In this document: positions 42,598-54,488 of the stretch, piece after piece
How positions within the stretch are numbered: position 1 is the first letter of the stretch
Layout of the letters: every line of letters starts with the position of its first letter
Assembly (NCBI GenBank): GCA_030323885.1
Contig: CM059186.1
Coordinates: 147,685,810-147,749,809, forward strand
Length of the DNA: 64,000 bases
Reading direction: 5' to 3'
Source: Branchipolynoe longqiensis
Taxonomy: Eukaryota > Annelida > Polychaeta > Phyllodocida > Polynoidae
The notes under the pieces: generated by a model
The model's database searches: none
The model's input: the letters and a program-made list of their open reading frames with translations, nothing else
What the model was told of the DNA's origin: nothing
Program-made: the position numbers and the translations under genes

Positions 42598-43997
42598 ACA
42601 AACAGGAGATAATGGAATCTCAGCTTCAATGACACCCCCCCCCCCTCAGCTCCCCGCCCCCAACTACACAGACACACACATTGACACGTGCCGCTCTCTC
42701 TCTCTCTCTCATTCTGGCACCGTGCTATGGGTTGGTGGGCACGGGGACCAGGGTGAGTCAGAGAGAGAGAAGGGGGGTGGAGGCAAGCAGCAGTTCGCGC
42801 GTCTGGATACAGAGGGCGCTGCGAGCGCGCGGCGTGTTTGGGGGTGCGCACAGTGCGTGCGCAGTGGTCGAGCCGAGTGAGGGATGCAGCAGTACCCGGC
42901 ATTAGGTTGGTACCACAGACAGTCCAGAACCAGCGGCAGTCAGTGAGTAAGACAGACAGCCAGCCAGGCAGTCAGTCAACCAGGCACCCAGGCAGTCAGT
43001 CACACACTCTCTGCACTGTGCTGGAGGCGGAGGTACCAGCAAGGACGCAGTGTTTAATCAGCCACACTCAGTAAGTCTATCGTGATCAGCAAAGCAGGGA
43101 ATCTATAGTCTGACCAGCCCTAACCACCCACCGACAGGCGGCATTATTCAGTGGCGCAGTGTACGCATGGCAACGGCATCTGTTGGATGGATGGAACATT
43201 GTAGGTAGGCACCTCACCTCACCCCGCCTACCTGGCAACCAGACCAGCCACCCATAACAGACAGATATACAGGCAGGCAGACACGCCACCGCATCATCAC
43301 CATCATCATCATCATCATTATCATCAAAACCATCACCGTCTTCATCATCGCCAATTTACATAAAGAGGACTTAGTTGGCGAACGCTGGAGTGGGGGAAAG
43401 AGGAGGTGGTGGTAGTATATGATTATGAGGCACGGGTTTGTTCGATAGTCACTGACGTGCTAAATTAGCAGGTGTAGGCCTACATAGGCACAGGCCAGCT
43501 ATCCACGCCTTCATGTTGGTGGTACCCAGTAGGCAGCCTCCGGACTGTGGAAATAACTGGTAGTTGGCAGCAAGTAGGAGTTGTTGCTGTACTTGTGGAC
43601 GCTGACAAATCTGATCAGATAAAACCACTCCACTGCTATCACTCATTCATCATTCGTCCACAAGCGAGGGCAGTGCGGAACCCACGGTGGGAGGAGGCTG
43701 AGTGGAAGCTTGGTTCCTGTCGTCACTGCGGAGACTACATACAACGTGGGCAGTGAGTGAGTGAGTAAGTGAGCAAGTGAGGGGGTTTATTGGGGTTATT
43801 ACCCCCTACAACTGCTACCTCGCATTGATTGTGGCACTAGTAGTGACTGGCGGGGGATCAACACTACCGCAGACTCCTTGTGGTTTGCGGTGTGTGCTCG
43901 AGCTGTGTGTGAGAGGGCGGGGTTCTCCATGTGGTGTGGCTGTGTGTACACTACCCGTAATCGCTGAATATCAGGTGCCAACTGGGTACTAGTGCCA
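42598..43997. other. No gene recognised; low-complexity GC-rich stretch
   Basis: Includes CTCTCT at 42692-42712, GCGCGC-rich sequence at 42790-42880, CAGT/CAGC repeats at 42945-43010 and an ATC run at 43290-43340. Short open frames lack family motifs. Confidence 0.45.
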
Positions 43998-44760
43998 ACA
44001 GTGCCCTACTGAGTACACTGGTGCCCTACTGAGTGCATTGATGAGTGCACTTGTTTCCTCCTGAGTACACTGTTTCCCTACTGAGTACACTCCTGCCCTA
44101 CTGAGTACACTCATGCCCTCCTGAGTACACTCGTGCCCTACTGTGTACACTTGTGTCCTACGGAGTACACTCGTGCCATACTGAGTACACTGGTATCCTA
44201 GGATACACTCGTGCCCTATTGAGTACACCGGATCCATACTGAGTACATTGATGAGCACGCTAGTTCCCTACTGAGTACATTGATGAGTACAGTAGTTCCC
44301 TACTGAATGCACTGGTGTCCTACTGAGTTCACTGGTGCCCTACTGGGTACACTAGTTCCCTAGTGGATATACTGGTACCCTACCGAATACACTGGTGCCC
44401 TACTGAGACACTAGTACCATACTGAGTACACGGATATCATACTGAGTACACTGTTGACATACTGAGTACACTGGTTCCGTAATGAGTACATTGGTGCCCG
44501 ACTGAATACACTGGGGCCCTACTGGATACACTGATGCCCTACTGAGTACACTGCTGCCATACTGAGTACATCGGTGGCCTAGTGAGTACATTGGTGCTCT
44601 ACTAAGTACACTTGTACCCTACTGAGTACATTGATGCCCTACTGAGTACACTGGGGCCCTACTGAGTACCCTTGTGCCCTGAATCCACTGATGCCCTACT
44701 GAATACAGCTGTGCCCTACTGAGTACACTGGTGCCCTACTGAATACACTGGCTCCACCAG
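43998..44760. repeat. 20-bp minisatellite (CTACTGAGTACACTGGTGCC)n
   Basis: About 37 units, mostly 20 bp, with point variants and a few indels. A 49-base stretch is identical to 36950-36998. Confidence 0.9.
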
Positions 44761-45865
44761 GTGCCTGCCAAGCCAGGAGGTAACACCCAACCTTCAGTCA
44801 ACAACCAACAAACAGCCAACAAAAAACCAACAAACAGCCAACAAACAGCCACTCAACCAACAAACAAGCCCCTACGGACACCTGACTGAATACACCACAC
44901 CCATCGGACGGTCAGCGTGTGGTCAGTGCCGTTTAGCAGTGCGCAGAAGGCGAGGCCTGTTTGGGTGTGTTGGTGGGGGGGGGGGGGGGGGCGTGGCGCG
45001 TTGACCTACAGGTGACCTTTTTAACAACGAGGCGGCCAGCGGTCAGTACTGACCAGTAAAGAGGGCGATCGGCACCCCCCTGACTCGGTGGCATTTTGTT
45101 TTCGTCTCCCCATCACTCCCCCCCCCCCCCCCCAACTCCGGAGGAAAGAGAGCGGAGGGTGGAGCTGGAGGAGGGCGGTGTGTCCACCACCCACCACCCC
45201 ACAATCCACCGCCCACCGCCCACCACTGACCACCCATCATCTAGCCAGCCACGACCCATCGCCGACACAACCACTTCTACTTGTGCTCCTGTTCCTGCTC
45301 CTGCTCATTCTCCTGCTCCTGTTCCTGATCTGCTTGCCGCTCCTGCTCCACGGAGCCTCAACTACCTACTGGAGGAGCCTCGTGAGTTGGGGTTGTGACG
45401 GTGGGAGAGGAGGATCTTCCGTCTGGACGCAAGGCTGTGGGCCAGAGAGCCAGGTGTTGGGCGGATTATACATTGAATCACATCGATAAGCGCAGCGCCC
45501 CGAAGCGGTAAAAAATAACACCAATTGAGATCACCGGTGCGCAGCTTGATGCCCCCCAAACCCCAACCGCAAACCCCAAACCCCAAACCCCACCCCACCT
45601 GGCACTTCCACTGCGCCAGCTCGGTAAACTAGCTGCTCGAGGCGCCGTGGGAAGGAGCTTAGGCTCCCGCATTAAGATATGCGTTATCTTATCTTTACAA
45701 TAAAATACCTGGCACGCACCCCCGAGTCATCGATTACCTCCGAGTCATCTACAGACGCTATGACAGACAGGCGTGTTTAAAAGAAGAAATCTTCGTCAGA
45801 CTCAGAGAGAGTCTACATCATCACTTCATTTCAGGTAAGCTACTCAATCATCGAGATTCAAAGGT
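44761..45865. other. No gene; poly-G and poly-C runs
   Basis: G run at about 44974-44992, C run at about 45117-45134, CTCCTG repeats at 45280-45330 and CCCAAA repeats at 45555-45595. No supported coding region. Confidence 0.45.
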
Positions 45866-46330
45866 CTTTTCTTTACTCAGTTCTTCTTCGTGTTATTCTT
45901 CTTCTTCCTCTTGTTGTTCAGGGTCTTCTTATTCTTCATTTTCTTCTTCTCGTTCTTGGTCCTCCTGTTCTGGTTCTACTTCATTTTCTTCTAGTTATTC
46001 CACTGGACCTCTATTCTCCTTCTTAATTACTAAAAATCTTAGTGTTCTTCTCTTCCTTCGTCATCTTCTCATCCTTTCTTTTTTTTCTCTTCTTCTATTT
46101 CTCTTCTTTCCTTTTCCCCCTCTTCTTCCTCTTCCTCTTTTTCCTCTACCTTTTCTTCTTGCTTTTGATCCTCGTTCGTCCTCTTCTTCCTCTTTTTGTT
46201 CTTCTTCTAATTATTTCTTCTTCTTTCTCTTATTTTCTTCTTCTCCTTCTTCCTTCTTGTCTTCCTCTTCCTCCTCCTCTACCTCCTGCCCTACCTCCTC
46301 CGCTACTTCCTCCCCTCCCCTCTTTCCGCT
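45866..46330. repeat. Polypyrimidine (TTC/TCC)n tract, about 460 bp
   Basis: Almost only C and T on the plus strand, built from TTCTTC and CCTCCT triplets, more C-rich toward the right. Strong strand asymmetry; a candidate triplex-forming tract. Confidence 0.8.
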
Positions 46331-46899
46331 CTCACTTCCGGTTTGCTGACCTCTTCTTTTATCTGCATGACATGGAGCTGAGCTATCGTTGCGGATGTAC
46401 CTCATTATCTCTGACGGACCGTCCTTCACCCCAGTCGTAACTTACCTCAGCCCCTCCTTCGCCAACCAGAACGAGCTACTCACAATAATAAGGCCGCCAC
46501 ACATTACACAACTCTCGACGCTGTGAGCCCCTTTGAGTTTGATCGATTCAACTCATCAGCTTCGAGAATATTCTACTGGTCACTGCTCGCAAAATGAAGA
46601 TGGGGGGTAGGGGAGTTTACGCGAGCCGCACGCAGTAGATGGCAGCCCTGTCGAGGCCCTGACCGGCGGCCACCGTACCGCCATCTAATGCAGTAAACTG
46701 CAACGGTGACGGAGCAGTCCTTGCTGCCACCGTATGGCATGTCTGGACTACTACACTAACAATTGCTGGCAATACATAATGTGCAGTGGTATAGCACAAT
46801 GGATTCCAGATAGGTACCTACCTACAATGTACATGTACCACAGTGATATATATATATATATATGGCAACACTAGCATCACATGATTACATCAATATTAA
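46331..46899. other. No gene recognised
   Basis: Ordinary non-coding sequence with a short TA run at 46848-46863. Confidence 0.45.
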
Positions 46900-46970
46900 C
46901 CGTCCTGATATTACCTTAGAATTTAGATGTTGCCAGTACTGAAAAATCCAAAAACCAACCAACCATCAAT
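46900..46970 (+). mobile_element. SINE-A tail fragment
   Basis: CGTCCTGATATTACCTTAGA ... GATGTTGCCAGTACTG, end AACCAACCAACC. Confidence 0.7.
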
Positions 46971-47191
46971 ATTAAATGGATCGATATAAGTATCTTAGTG
47001 GCATTTGGAATGTGGGCAGAAGTTATCTTCTACATTCACTTAACTAGAATTGTAATAAGTTTAAATGCATGACATGGGTTTCGCAGCCATATTTACATGT
47101 CACTATGCGCCCGTGTCCTGAATGCGGAGACAGTGCAAATGTGCAGGCAACACCGATCAGTTACAACTACTTCGCAAAAATACTTACCTCA

Positions 47192-47262
47192 GGTTAGTTG
47201 TTTGCTGGAGTTTTACGTCCTCGCAACATCTAAGGTCATATCAGGACGGCACTTACGTGAGA
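47192..47262 (-). mobile_element. SINE-A tail fragment
   Basis: GGTTAGTTGTTTGCTGGAGT ... AAGGTCATATCAGGACGG, the reversed 3' end. Confidence 0.75.
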
Positions 47263-47548
47263 GAGACACAGGAAGTGCGCCATGTTAAAGGGGGTGGAAG
47301 GGCGCGGAAGGCGCGGTAGTAAAGACTCAGGGCGCGAAGATGTATCTACACAACTTCCGGTCAGGTTTTATGTGTTCACTTCCGGTGGTAGTTAGACATT
47401 GCGCTTTTTTTTTTGTGTCTGTGTTTGTGTATTCAGAAAGTTCTATATGCATATCGGGGTTTTAAATTCCTCATGGCATAGCATGTTCTGTGTCCTCTTA
47501 GTCTTAGAGCACACTTCTGTGTCGCCCACCTTACACTTATCAATATCA

Positions 47549-48608
47549 TTGGTTGCTTGTTTGGAGTTTTTCGTCCTGGCAACATCTAAGGTCATATCAG
47601 GATGGTGACACTGACAGTGCACACTCATTGTGCCTTTATAGTTCTGCCCCACTGGGAGACCAGCCCACCAGCACCATGACTTGATATCCCACTCATTCAA
47701 GTTATCCTGACACTGAGCCAAATAGTCCTTGCCATATCCTAATAATGCCGAGCACCTGGCTAGGAAGCGACTTCTTAGATTAAGAATGTATGCGGTCATT
47801 TCCTTAACCAGCCTTCCGACACTTTTTCTAATGGGTTGTTCAGCAGCCGTGTCACAGGATCAGGGATGTGGGAGTAACGACCCACCCCCCCACCACCCAT
47901 AATCCCCCACCAGCAAACCAATGATAATGACCAGATGGGATGGCCGATTGAGTCGAGCATCCGTCTCCCCTTTTGGTAGATCGTGAGATTCGAACCCACA
48001 AGTTCGAACCCTGGTCAAATCAAACCAATGTCATGAAGATTTATAACGACCAGCCGGGATTATATCACTTCCTAGACAGGTGCTCGGCATTATTAGGATA
48101 TGGCAAGGACTATTTGGCTCAGTGTCAGGATAACTTGAATGAGTGGGATATCAAGTCATGGTCATTATCATTGGTTTGCTGGTGGGGGATTACGGGTGTG
48201 GAGGGGGGGTCGTATAAATCTTCATGACATTGGTTTGATTGGACCAGGGTTCGAACTTGTGGGTTCGAATCCCACGATCTACCAAAAGGGGAGACGGACG
48301 CTCAACTCAATCAGCCATCCCGTCTGGTATAAATCTTCATGACATTGGTTTGATTGGACCAGAGTTCGAACTTGTGGGTTCGAATCCCACGATCTACCAA
48401 AAGGGGAGACGGACGCTCAACTCAATCGGCCATCCCGTCTGGTCGTTATCATTGGTTTGCTGGTGGGGGATTACGAGTGGTGGGTGGGGCGTCATTACTC
48501 CCACATCCCTGATCCTGTGACACGGCTGCTGAACAACCCATTAGAAAAAGTGTCGGAAGGCTGGGTAAAGGAAATGACCGCATACATTCTTAATCTAAGA
48601 AGCAAAAT
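47549..48608. repeat. Complex palindrome built of SINE-A copies
   Basis: 47549-47773 is a minus-strand SINE-A. Its 47676-47773 part reappears inverted at 48066-48160 almost unchanged. The next segment, 47775-48045 (unique flank plus a SINE-A head), reappears inverted at 48338-48608. A third inverted piece, 48161-48213, copies about 47877-47935. Within the spacer the head segment of about 101 bp occurs twice in tandem (48229-48329 and 48330-48430). The head here is a SINE-A subfamily with a doubled B-box motif (GATTCGAACCCACAAGTTCG). Confidence 0.8.
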
Positions 48609-49057
48609 CTATTCGTCACATACATCCTTTAAATTTACCCGCTAGCTTTGAATTATAGACCAGATTAAATCATGTAGATGACAAGCATGCCATTTCTGTA
48701 TCTGTTAGGAGATGGACTGGTTAACATTATAATCCATCACCAATAGCCAGCTAACTGATACCACCTCGGTGCCACACCTAAATGATGAGTTACTTTACAT
48801 GTTCGTTGCCATCTCATATTCAGGAGTCGAGACAGTTGTGGACTACACAAACACCCTATAGAAGTGGAAGAGTCTTGGTCGGTAAATGCCTTAATTTTTC
48901 TAAACCAAAACAATGATCTAGATTTGATTGTACATACCTAACTTAGATTCTGGTGTACTTATCAAACATTGTTTGTGTAGTCCACAACTGTCTCGACTCC
49001 TGAATGTGAGATGGCAATGAACTATTGATTGATTGATATGAAATGTGTATGTATGTG
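48609..49057. other. No gene; short inverted repeat
   Basis: A GAGTCGAGACAGTTGTGGAC block at about 48824-48843 reappears inverted near 48978-48997 (GTCCACAACTGTCTCGACTC). Otherwise unassigned. Confidence 0.6.
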
Positions 49058-49105
49058 TGCGTCCTGATATGACCATGCATGTTGCTAGGACGTAAAATGC
49101 CAACA
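49058..49105 (+). mobile_element. SINE-A tail fragment
   Basis: CGTCCTGATATGACCATGCA ... GCTAGGACGTAAAATGCC. Confidence 0.7.
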
Positions 49106-49124
49106 AAGAATCTATGCATAATAT

Positions 49125-49125
<1 letters not shown>

Positions 49126-49159
<34 letters not shown>

Positions 49160-49168
49160 ATATATATA
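49126..49168. repeat. TA microsatellite
   Basis: About 43 bases of TA with one interruption, followed by a GAGA tract to 49212. Confidence 0.85.
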
Positions 49169-49212
49169 AAAAGAGAGAGAGACAGACAGAGAGAAAGAGA
49201 GAGAGAGAGAGG

Positions 49213-49599
49213 GGGCAGAGGAGAAAGAATGAGATAGAATAGATATAAAGTATATATGTGTATGTAACCACACTATTATAATTCATGTGCAAGCCTGTGT
49301 AGTTTCCATAAAGCAGATCCATTTGGAAATCCAATATGTTATTACCATCATACGCGATGCACAGACACTGAATATATTCGTCACCAGTCAAATACGCCCG
49401 TACGTCCCATATATTATACATGATGCATATAAATGATGGAAACCTACATTATTGATGTAAATATCCCCTACAACCCTTCTGGTAGTCATAACGTTGAATT
49501 ATCAGGTGTGAGCAAGTGCGTATTCTGTATATTAGCCGTGACGAACAAGTCACACTTGGTTTAGCTGTAAACCTTTCGCGCCACACAGTAATAATACAC
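49213..49599. other. No gene recognised
   Basis: AT-rich non-coding stretch. Confidence 0.45.
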
Positions 49600-51259
49600 A
49601 TACGCACTGACTCATTCACTCACTCATTCACTCACTCACTCATTCATTCACGCATGCACTGACTCACTCACTCATTCACTCACTCATTCACCCATTCACT
49701 CACCCATTCACTCCCTCATTCACCCATTCACTCACATATTCACTCGCTCATTCAATCATTCACTTACTCATTCACTCACGCATTCACTCACTCATTCATT
49801 CACTCATTCACTCACTCATTCACTCACTCATTCACTTACTCATTCACTTACTCATTCACTCGCTCATTCACTCACTCATTAACCCATTCACTAACTCATT
49901 CACTCACTCATTCACTCAGTCATTCACTTACTAATTCACTCACTCATTCACTTACTAATTCAGTCACTCATTTAGTCACTCATTCACTCACTCATTCACT
50001 CACTCATTCACTCGCTCATTCACTCACTCATTCACTTACTCATTCACTCACTCATTCACTTACTCATTCACTCACTCATTCACTTACTCATTCACTCACT
50101 CATTCACTTACTCATTCACTTACTCATTCACTCACTCATTCACTCACTCATTAACCCATTCACTAACTCATTCACTCACTCATTCACTCAGTCATTCACT
50201 TACTAATTCACTCACTCATTCACTTACTAATTCAGTCACTCATTCAGTCACTCATTCACTCACTCATTCACTCACTCAATCACTCATTCACTCATTCACT
50301 CACTCATTCACACACTCATTCAGTCACTAACTCATTCACTCATTACATCATTCACCCACTCATTCACTCACTCATTTATTCAGTCAGTCACTCACTCATT
50401 CACTCATTCATTCACTCATTAATTCATTCACTCATTCACTCACTTACTCATTCACTCACTCATTCACACTCATTCAGTCAGTAACTCATTCACTCAGTAC
50501 CTCATTCACCCACTCAGTCACTCACTCATTCACTCATTTATTCATTCATTCACTCACTCATTCATTCATTCACTCATTCATTCACTCACTCACTCATGTA
50601 TGCATTCAAACCTGCTCACACACTAGCTCACACACACTCATGCACATACATATTCATTCACCAGCTCACACCTTCAGTTATTCACTCGCTTACCCATTCA
50701 CTCATCCCAAGGCTCATTCACTTCCTCACACATTCACTTACCAATTTACACCCGCTCAGACATTCACTCATGCATGCTCACCCATCCATTCAATCAGATA
50801 CACACACTCACGCACACTCACCCATTCACACCACTCACTCATTGACTCACACACACTCACCCATTCACTACCTCAATCATACATTCACACACTCATTCAT
50901 GCACACACTCACTCATTCATTCACACACACTCATTCAGTCGCTCACTCACTCATTTACTGACAGACTCATTCCCTTACACACACTCACCCATTCACGCAC
51001 TCACCTATACATTCACACACACTCACTCATTCATTCACACGCTCACTAATGCTCACACTCACTCACTTACTCATACTTACTTACTCATTAACCCACTCCC
51101 AAACGCAGTCACATACTCACTCACATACTCACTCACATACTCACTCACATACTCACTCACATTTTGCATGGTCTGATGAAAGTATCAAAATTTGAAAACC
51201 AAAACAGTGACCTAGATTTGGTTTGACGTACCTAACATAGATACCAGTGCACTTATTAA

Positions 51260-51606
51260 AGTTGCATAGTCCGATGGTTTTGAATTTCTGTATGTTTTCT
51301 GCAATAAATATATTAGATCGATCACTAGTACCTACTTTACATTAGTTCAAAGTTACTTTTATTTTAAATGGTAAACTTTTGAGATATTTTGAGTGCAAAC
51401 ATGGAAAATTAGTTTTGGCAAGCTTGGCAAAACTCTTACACCATAGACTTCTGCAGTAAGAGGTACTATTAAATTGACTCAGTATTGCCTTCTACGCAGA
51501 AACAAATGCTTACTAAGTGTATCAGTATCTAAGTAAGATATGTCAAATCAAATCTAGATAATTGGTTTGGTTTTGAAATTTTGATATTTCATCGGACTAT
51601 GCAGCT
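51260..51606. mobile_element. MITE family C, inner copy with TTAA duplication
   Basis: AGTTGCATAGTCCGATGG ... CATCGGACTATGCAGCT, flanked by TTAA at 51256-51259 and 51607-51610. The host sequence across the site, GTGCACTTATTAAGCATTTG, has a single TTAA in the copy at 9734, which proves the duplication. Confidence 0.92.
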
Positions 51607-51833
51607 TTAAGCATTTGTTGCTACAAGTCAATTTACTAGAAGTAGAAGCTGTTACTAGTACTACTAAATCCTGTGCACTCACAGTGTCAGGGTTTCCGTG
51701 TGCCTCCAAAATTAATTTGGCATGTTTTTACTTCAAATATCTCAAAAGCTAGCCATTTAAACTAAAAGATACTTCAAACTAAAGTAACATAGATTATGAT
51801 TATCAACCTAATATATTTACTTCGGAAAGTGAC

Positions 51834-51930
51834 TGAATAAAAAAAAAACAATTCAGACCGTGAATATGCCCTGTGCTGCCGACACGACATAGGAAGCCAC
51901 CAATCACTGAATCAGTCAACCAGTCAATCA
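51834..51930 (+). mobile_element. 97-bp LINE 3' tail with 9-bp target duplication
   Basis: GTGAATATGCCCTGTGCTGC, CGACACGACATAGGAAGCC, then AATCA-type repeats, matching the 3' end of the LINE at 11378-12121. GAAAGTGAC flanks it at 51825-51833 and 51931-51939. An extreme 5' truncation. Confidence 0.85.
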
Positions 51931-52238
51931 GAAAGTGACAGAAACCCCAAATCATCGGACTATGCAGCATTAAGTCAGACTCACTCACATACTCACACAC
52001 TCACACACTCACATACTCACATACTCACATACTCGCTCAGATACTAACTTTCATACTTACTCACATACTCACATACTAACTAAAACCGTCACTATTGGCT
52101 CCATAGCCTGTAAACATCGACCAATATGAAAGGTGTCAGTCTCCATTGCAGAATGTTGATCTACCCACAACCCCACCACCCCACAACCCCACCACACCCC
52201 ACCACCCCACCACATCCGACAACCCCACCACCCCCAAT

Positions 52239-52490
52239 AACTTAAAAATTGATACTTGTCGCTTCCTAACCAGGCACTCAGCATTATTGGGATACGGCGA
52301 GGACTGGTTGGCTCAGTGTCAGAATAATATGGCTGAGTGGGATATCAGGTCATGGTGCTGGCGGCCTGGTCTCCCAGTGGGTCAGCACTATGAAGTCACA
52401 ATGAATGTGCACTGTCACAAGTCGGTACCCTTCCTGATATGACCTTAGATGTTGCCAGAATGTAAAACTCCAACAACCAACCCCATCACC
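52239..52490 (+). mobile_element. SINE-A body, head missing
   Basis: AACTTAAAAATTGATACTTG to GTAAAACTCCAACAACCAACC. Preceded by an ACCCC-rich tract at 52160-52230. Confidence 0.8.
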
Positions 52491-52795
52491 ACACCTCAAC
52501 CACAGACAGCCCTCCCCGGGTGGACCAATAGAATCGGTTACACCGCTCATTCCCGTTATGTCGAGAACGCGTTTGAAGTGGGCGAGTGCCCGGGCGCGGA
52601 CCCCGTGCGCGTGATAGTGGGGGCCCCGTCACTCCCAGTTTCACGCAACACTGGGCCCCCGGCGCAGGCCCGGGTACAGCGCCGGGCGAGTTGATATCGC
52701 ACCGCCTTGGATCCAGACGGGCAGAAAACAACTACCAGGTGGGCGTGGGCACTGTGTCCTTACCGAATCACCGACCACTCGAGCCAATGCTTCTC
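52491..52795. other. GC-rich stretch, no gene
   Basis: CpG-rich at 52570-52700 with open frames on both strands and no recognised domain. It could be a fragment of another repeat. Confidence 0.4.
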
Positions 52796-53060
52796 GTTTG
52801 TTTGTTTTTGTTTTACGGCATAGCAACATCTAAGGTCATATCGGGACGGGTACCGACTTGTGACAGTGCGCACTCATGCCAACTTTATGGTGCTGCCCCA
52901 CTGGGAGACCAGGCCGTCAGCACCATGACCTGATATCACACGCAGTCACATTATCCTGACACTGAGCAGACCAGTCCTTGCCCTATCCTAATAATGTCGA
53001 GCACCTGGCTAGGAAGCGACAAGTATCAATTTTTAAGTCATTGGTTTGACTCGACCAGGG
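52796..53060 (-). mobile_element. SINE-A, head-truncated
   Basis: The tail CTTCTCGTTTGTTTGTTTTT at 52796 runs to GGTTTGACTCGACCAGGG at 53060. Confidence 0.8.
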
Positions 53061-53158
53061 TGCTCGGCGCGGGAATGCTGCTGGTGGATCGTATACATGT
53101 ACATGTAAATAGACATGTATCCACACATATATGGACATATATAACACACCTATATCTA

Positions 53159-53266
53159 TATATTATGAACCTATAGGCCTATATAATGAGTACACATTTA
53201 TCTATATATCATGAACACACAAATATACAAATATACATATATTTATATAGGCCTATAGGTTCATGA
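53159..53266. repeat. Palindrome with 26-bp arms
   Basis: ATGAACCTATAGGCCTATAT near 53164 pairs with ATATAGGCCTATAGGTTCAT near 53246, separated by about 60 bases of TA-rich sequence. Confidence 0.75.
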
Positions 53267-53339
53267 TATATATAAACATACATATATCTATATAATTAAT
53301 ATGAACACACAAATATATATTATGTGATCTATAACGCAT

Positions 53340-53907
53340 TATACGAGTATAAATGCAAGGGGAACATATACTGTGTATATTTATTCCTCCTTTGCACATT
53401 GGTTGTTGTGAAGGCTCACTTACAGTAAACTTACATTGATCCAATTTGCGCTATACTTCGTGCTTTGTACGTTGAGTGGCCGGGGTTTGGCAAATATAGG
53501 AGAAATAAATTGGAAGATTTTCTATCTCCATTATAAGATTACTAAAAACGAGAATGACCGACAAGGTGCTACACTCACTTACCCCCACTACTCCCCCCCC
53601 CCCACCCCCACACACCCATGAAGTCGCGGGACACTACCCGTCTCCACTTACAGTTACACCCTGAGAATATGCCAGAACCATTACAAAGCAACCATTAGCA
53701 ATGCTAGCCAAAATAATCTCAAGCGAGTGTGTGTTTGCGGTGGCATCCAGTAGAATGTGAGGAATACCCCTCGTTAGACGCAGCCGCCAGAGAGCTCTGC
53801 GCACGGGCGTGCGCACCGCTAATTAGGCCTACTGCGCATGCGGTTCGCGACGACCCCCCAACCCCCCGTCCACCCCCTCCTGCTGCGAATGCTGGGAAAG
53901 CGGTGGG
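53340..53907. other. No gene recognised
   Basis: Mixed sequence with a C run at 53594-53610. No supported ORF. Confidence 0.45.
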
Positions 53908-54233
53908 ATTGGTTGGTTGCTGGAGGTTTACGTCCTGACGACATCTAAGGTTACATCAGGATGGGTACTGACTTGTGACCGTGCACACTCATAGTGACTT
54001 TATAGTGCTGCCACATTGGGAAATCAGGCTACCAGCACCATGACCCAATACCCCACTCAGTCACATTATCCTGACACTGAGCTAACCAGTCCTTGCCCTA
54101 TCCTATTAATGCTGAGTGCCAAGCTAGGAAGCGAGAAGTATCAATTGTGTAAGTCATTGAGTTTGACTCAACCAGGAATTTAACTCCTGATCTCCCGCAT
54201 GGGAGGACTGCGCTCTACCGATTCGGCCTCACC
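53908..54233 (-). mobile_element. SINE-A, full length
   Basis: Tail TTGGTTGGTTGCTGGAGGTT at 53908; head at 54233 with the reversed A box (CTCTACCGATTCGGCCTC) and B-box region. Confidence 0.85.
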
Positions 54234-54488
54234 AGTGAAGGCTGCGTGATGACGCGTCGATTTGTTAGTGCGATGGTCTCATTGGCGATTGGTGGCGAGG
54301 TCTTTGAGCCCGGTTTGCTCCGTCTAATTTGTGATAGGCAGGTCCCGCGGCGCACACGCACCGGCATTAGCGGTGACAGTCGGGCCAGGCCCTGGAGTCA
54401 ACGCGCGTCCTGGTTACCAACAAATGCACCACCTCTCCCCACCAAAACAAACTCCATTCCAACTCAGCATTAACAATAAAATCTTTAA

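Larger units (their letters stand above)
51165..51969. mobile_element. MITE family C, outer copy carrying two insertions
   Basis: Left end TTGCATGGTCTGATG at 51165, right end CATCGGACTATGCAGCA at 51969. It is interrupted by another family C copy (51260-51606) and by a LINE tail (51834-51930). Both sides are the octamer array. Confidence 0.85.
49600..52085. repeat. ACTCATTC octamer array, hosting a nested MITE cluster
   Basis: (ACTCATTC)n from 49605 to about 50595, grading into a degenerate CACTCACA/CATACTCA version to 51164 and resuming at 51974-52085 after the family C insertions. A block containing AACCCATTCACTAACTCATT recurs at 49881 and 50153, an offset of 272 bp, or 34 octamers, with the flanking variant pattern also copied. 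Confidence 0.85.

Noticed and set aside
43998..44760. CRISPR-like array of about 20-bp repeats
   Set aside because: Units are contiguous with no unique spacers, in a clearly eukaryotic setting; it is a minisatellite.
45551..45597. Telomere-like CCCAAA repeats
   Set aside because: Only a few irregular units, not the TTAGGG or TTAGG types expected in animals, and embedded in low-complexity sequence.
50596..51176. His/Thr/Ser-rich open frames of 120-180 codons
   Set aside because: They fall in the degenerate CACTCA array and have no domain signal.
52490..52790. CpG island or exon of a host gene
   Set aside because: GC-rich with open frames on both strands, but no recognised domain, no convincing splice sites, and both sides are SINEs.
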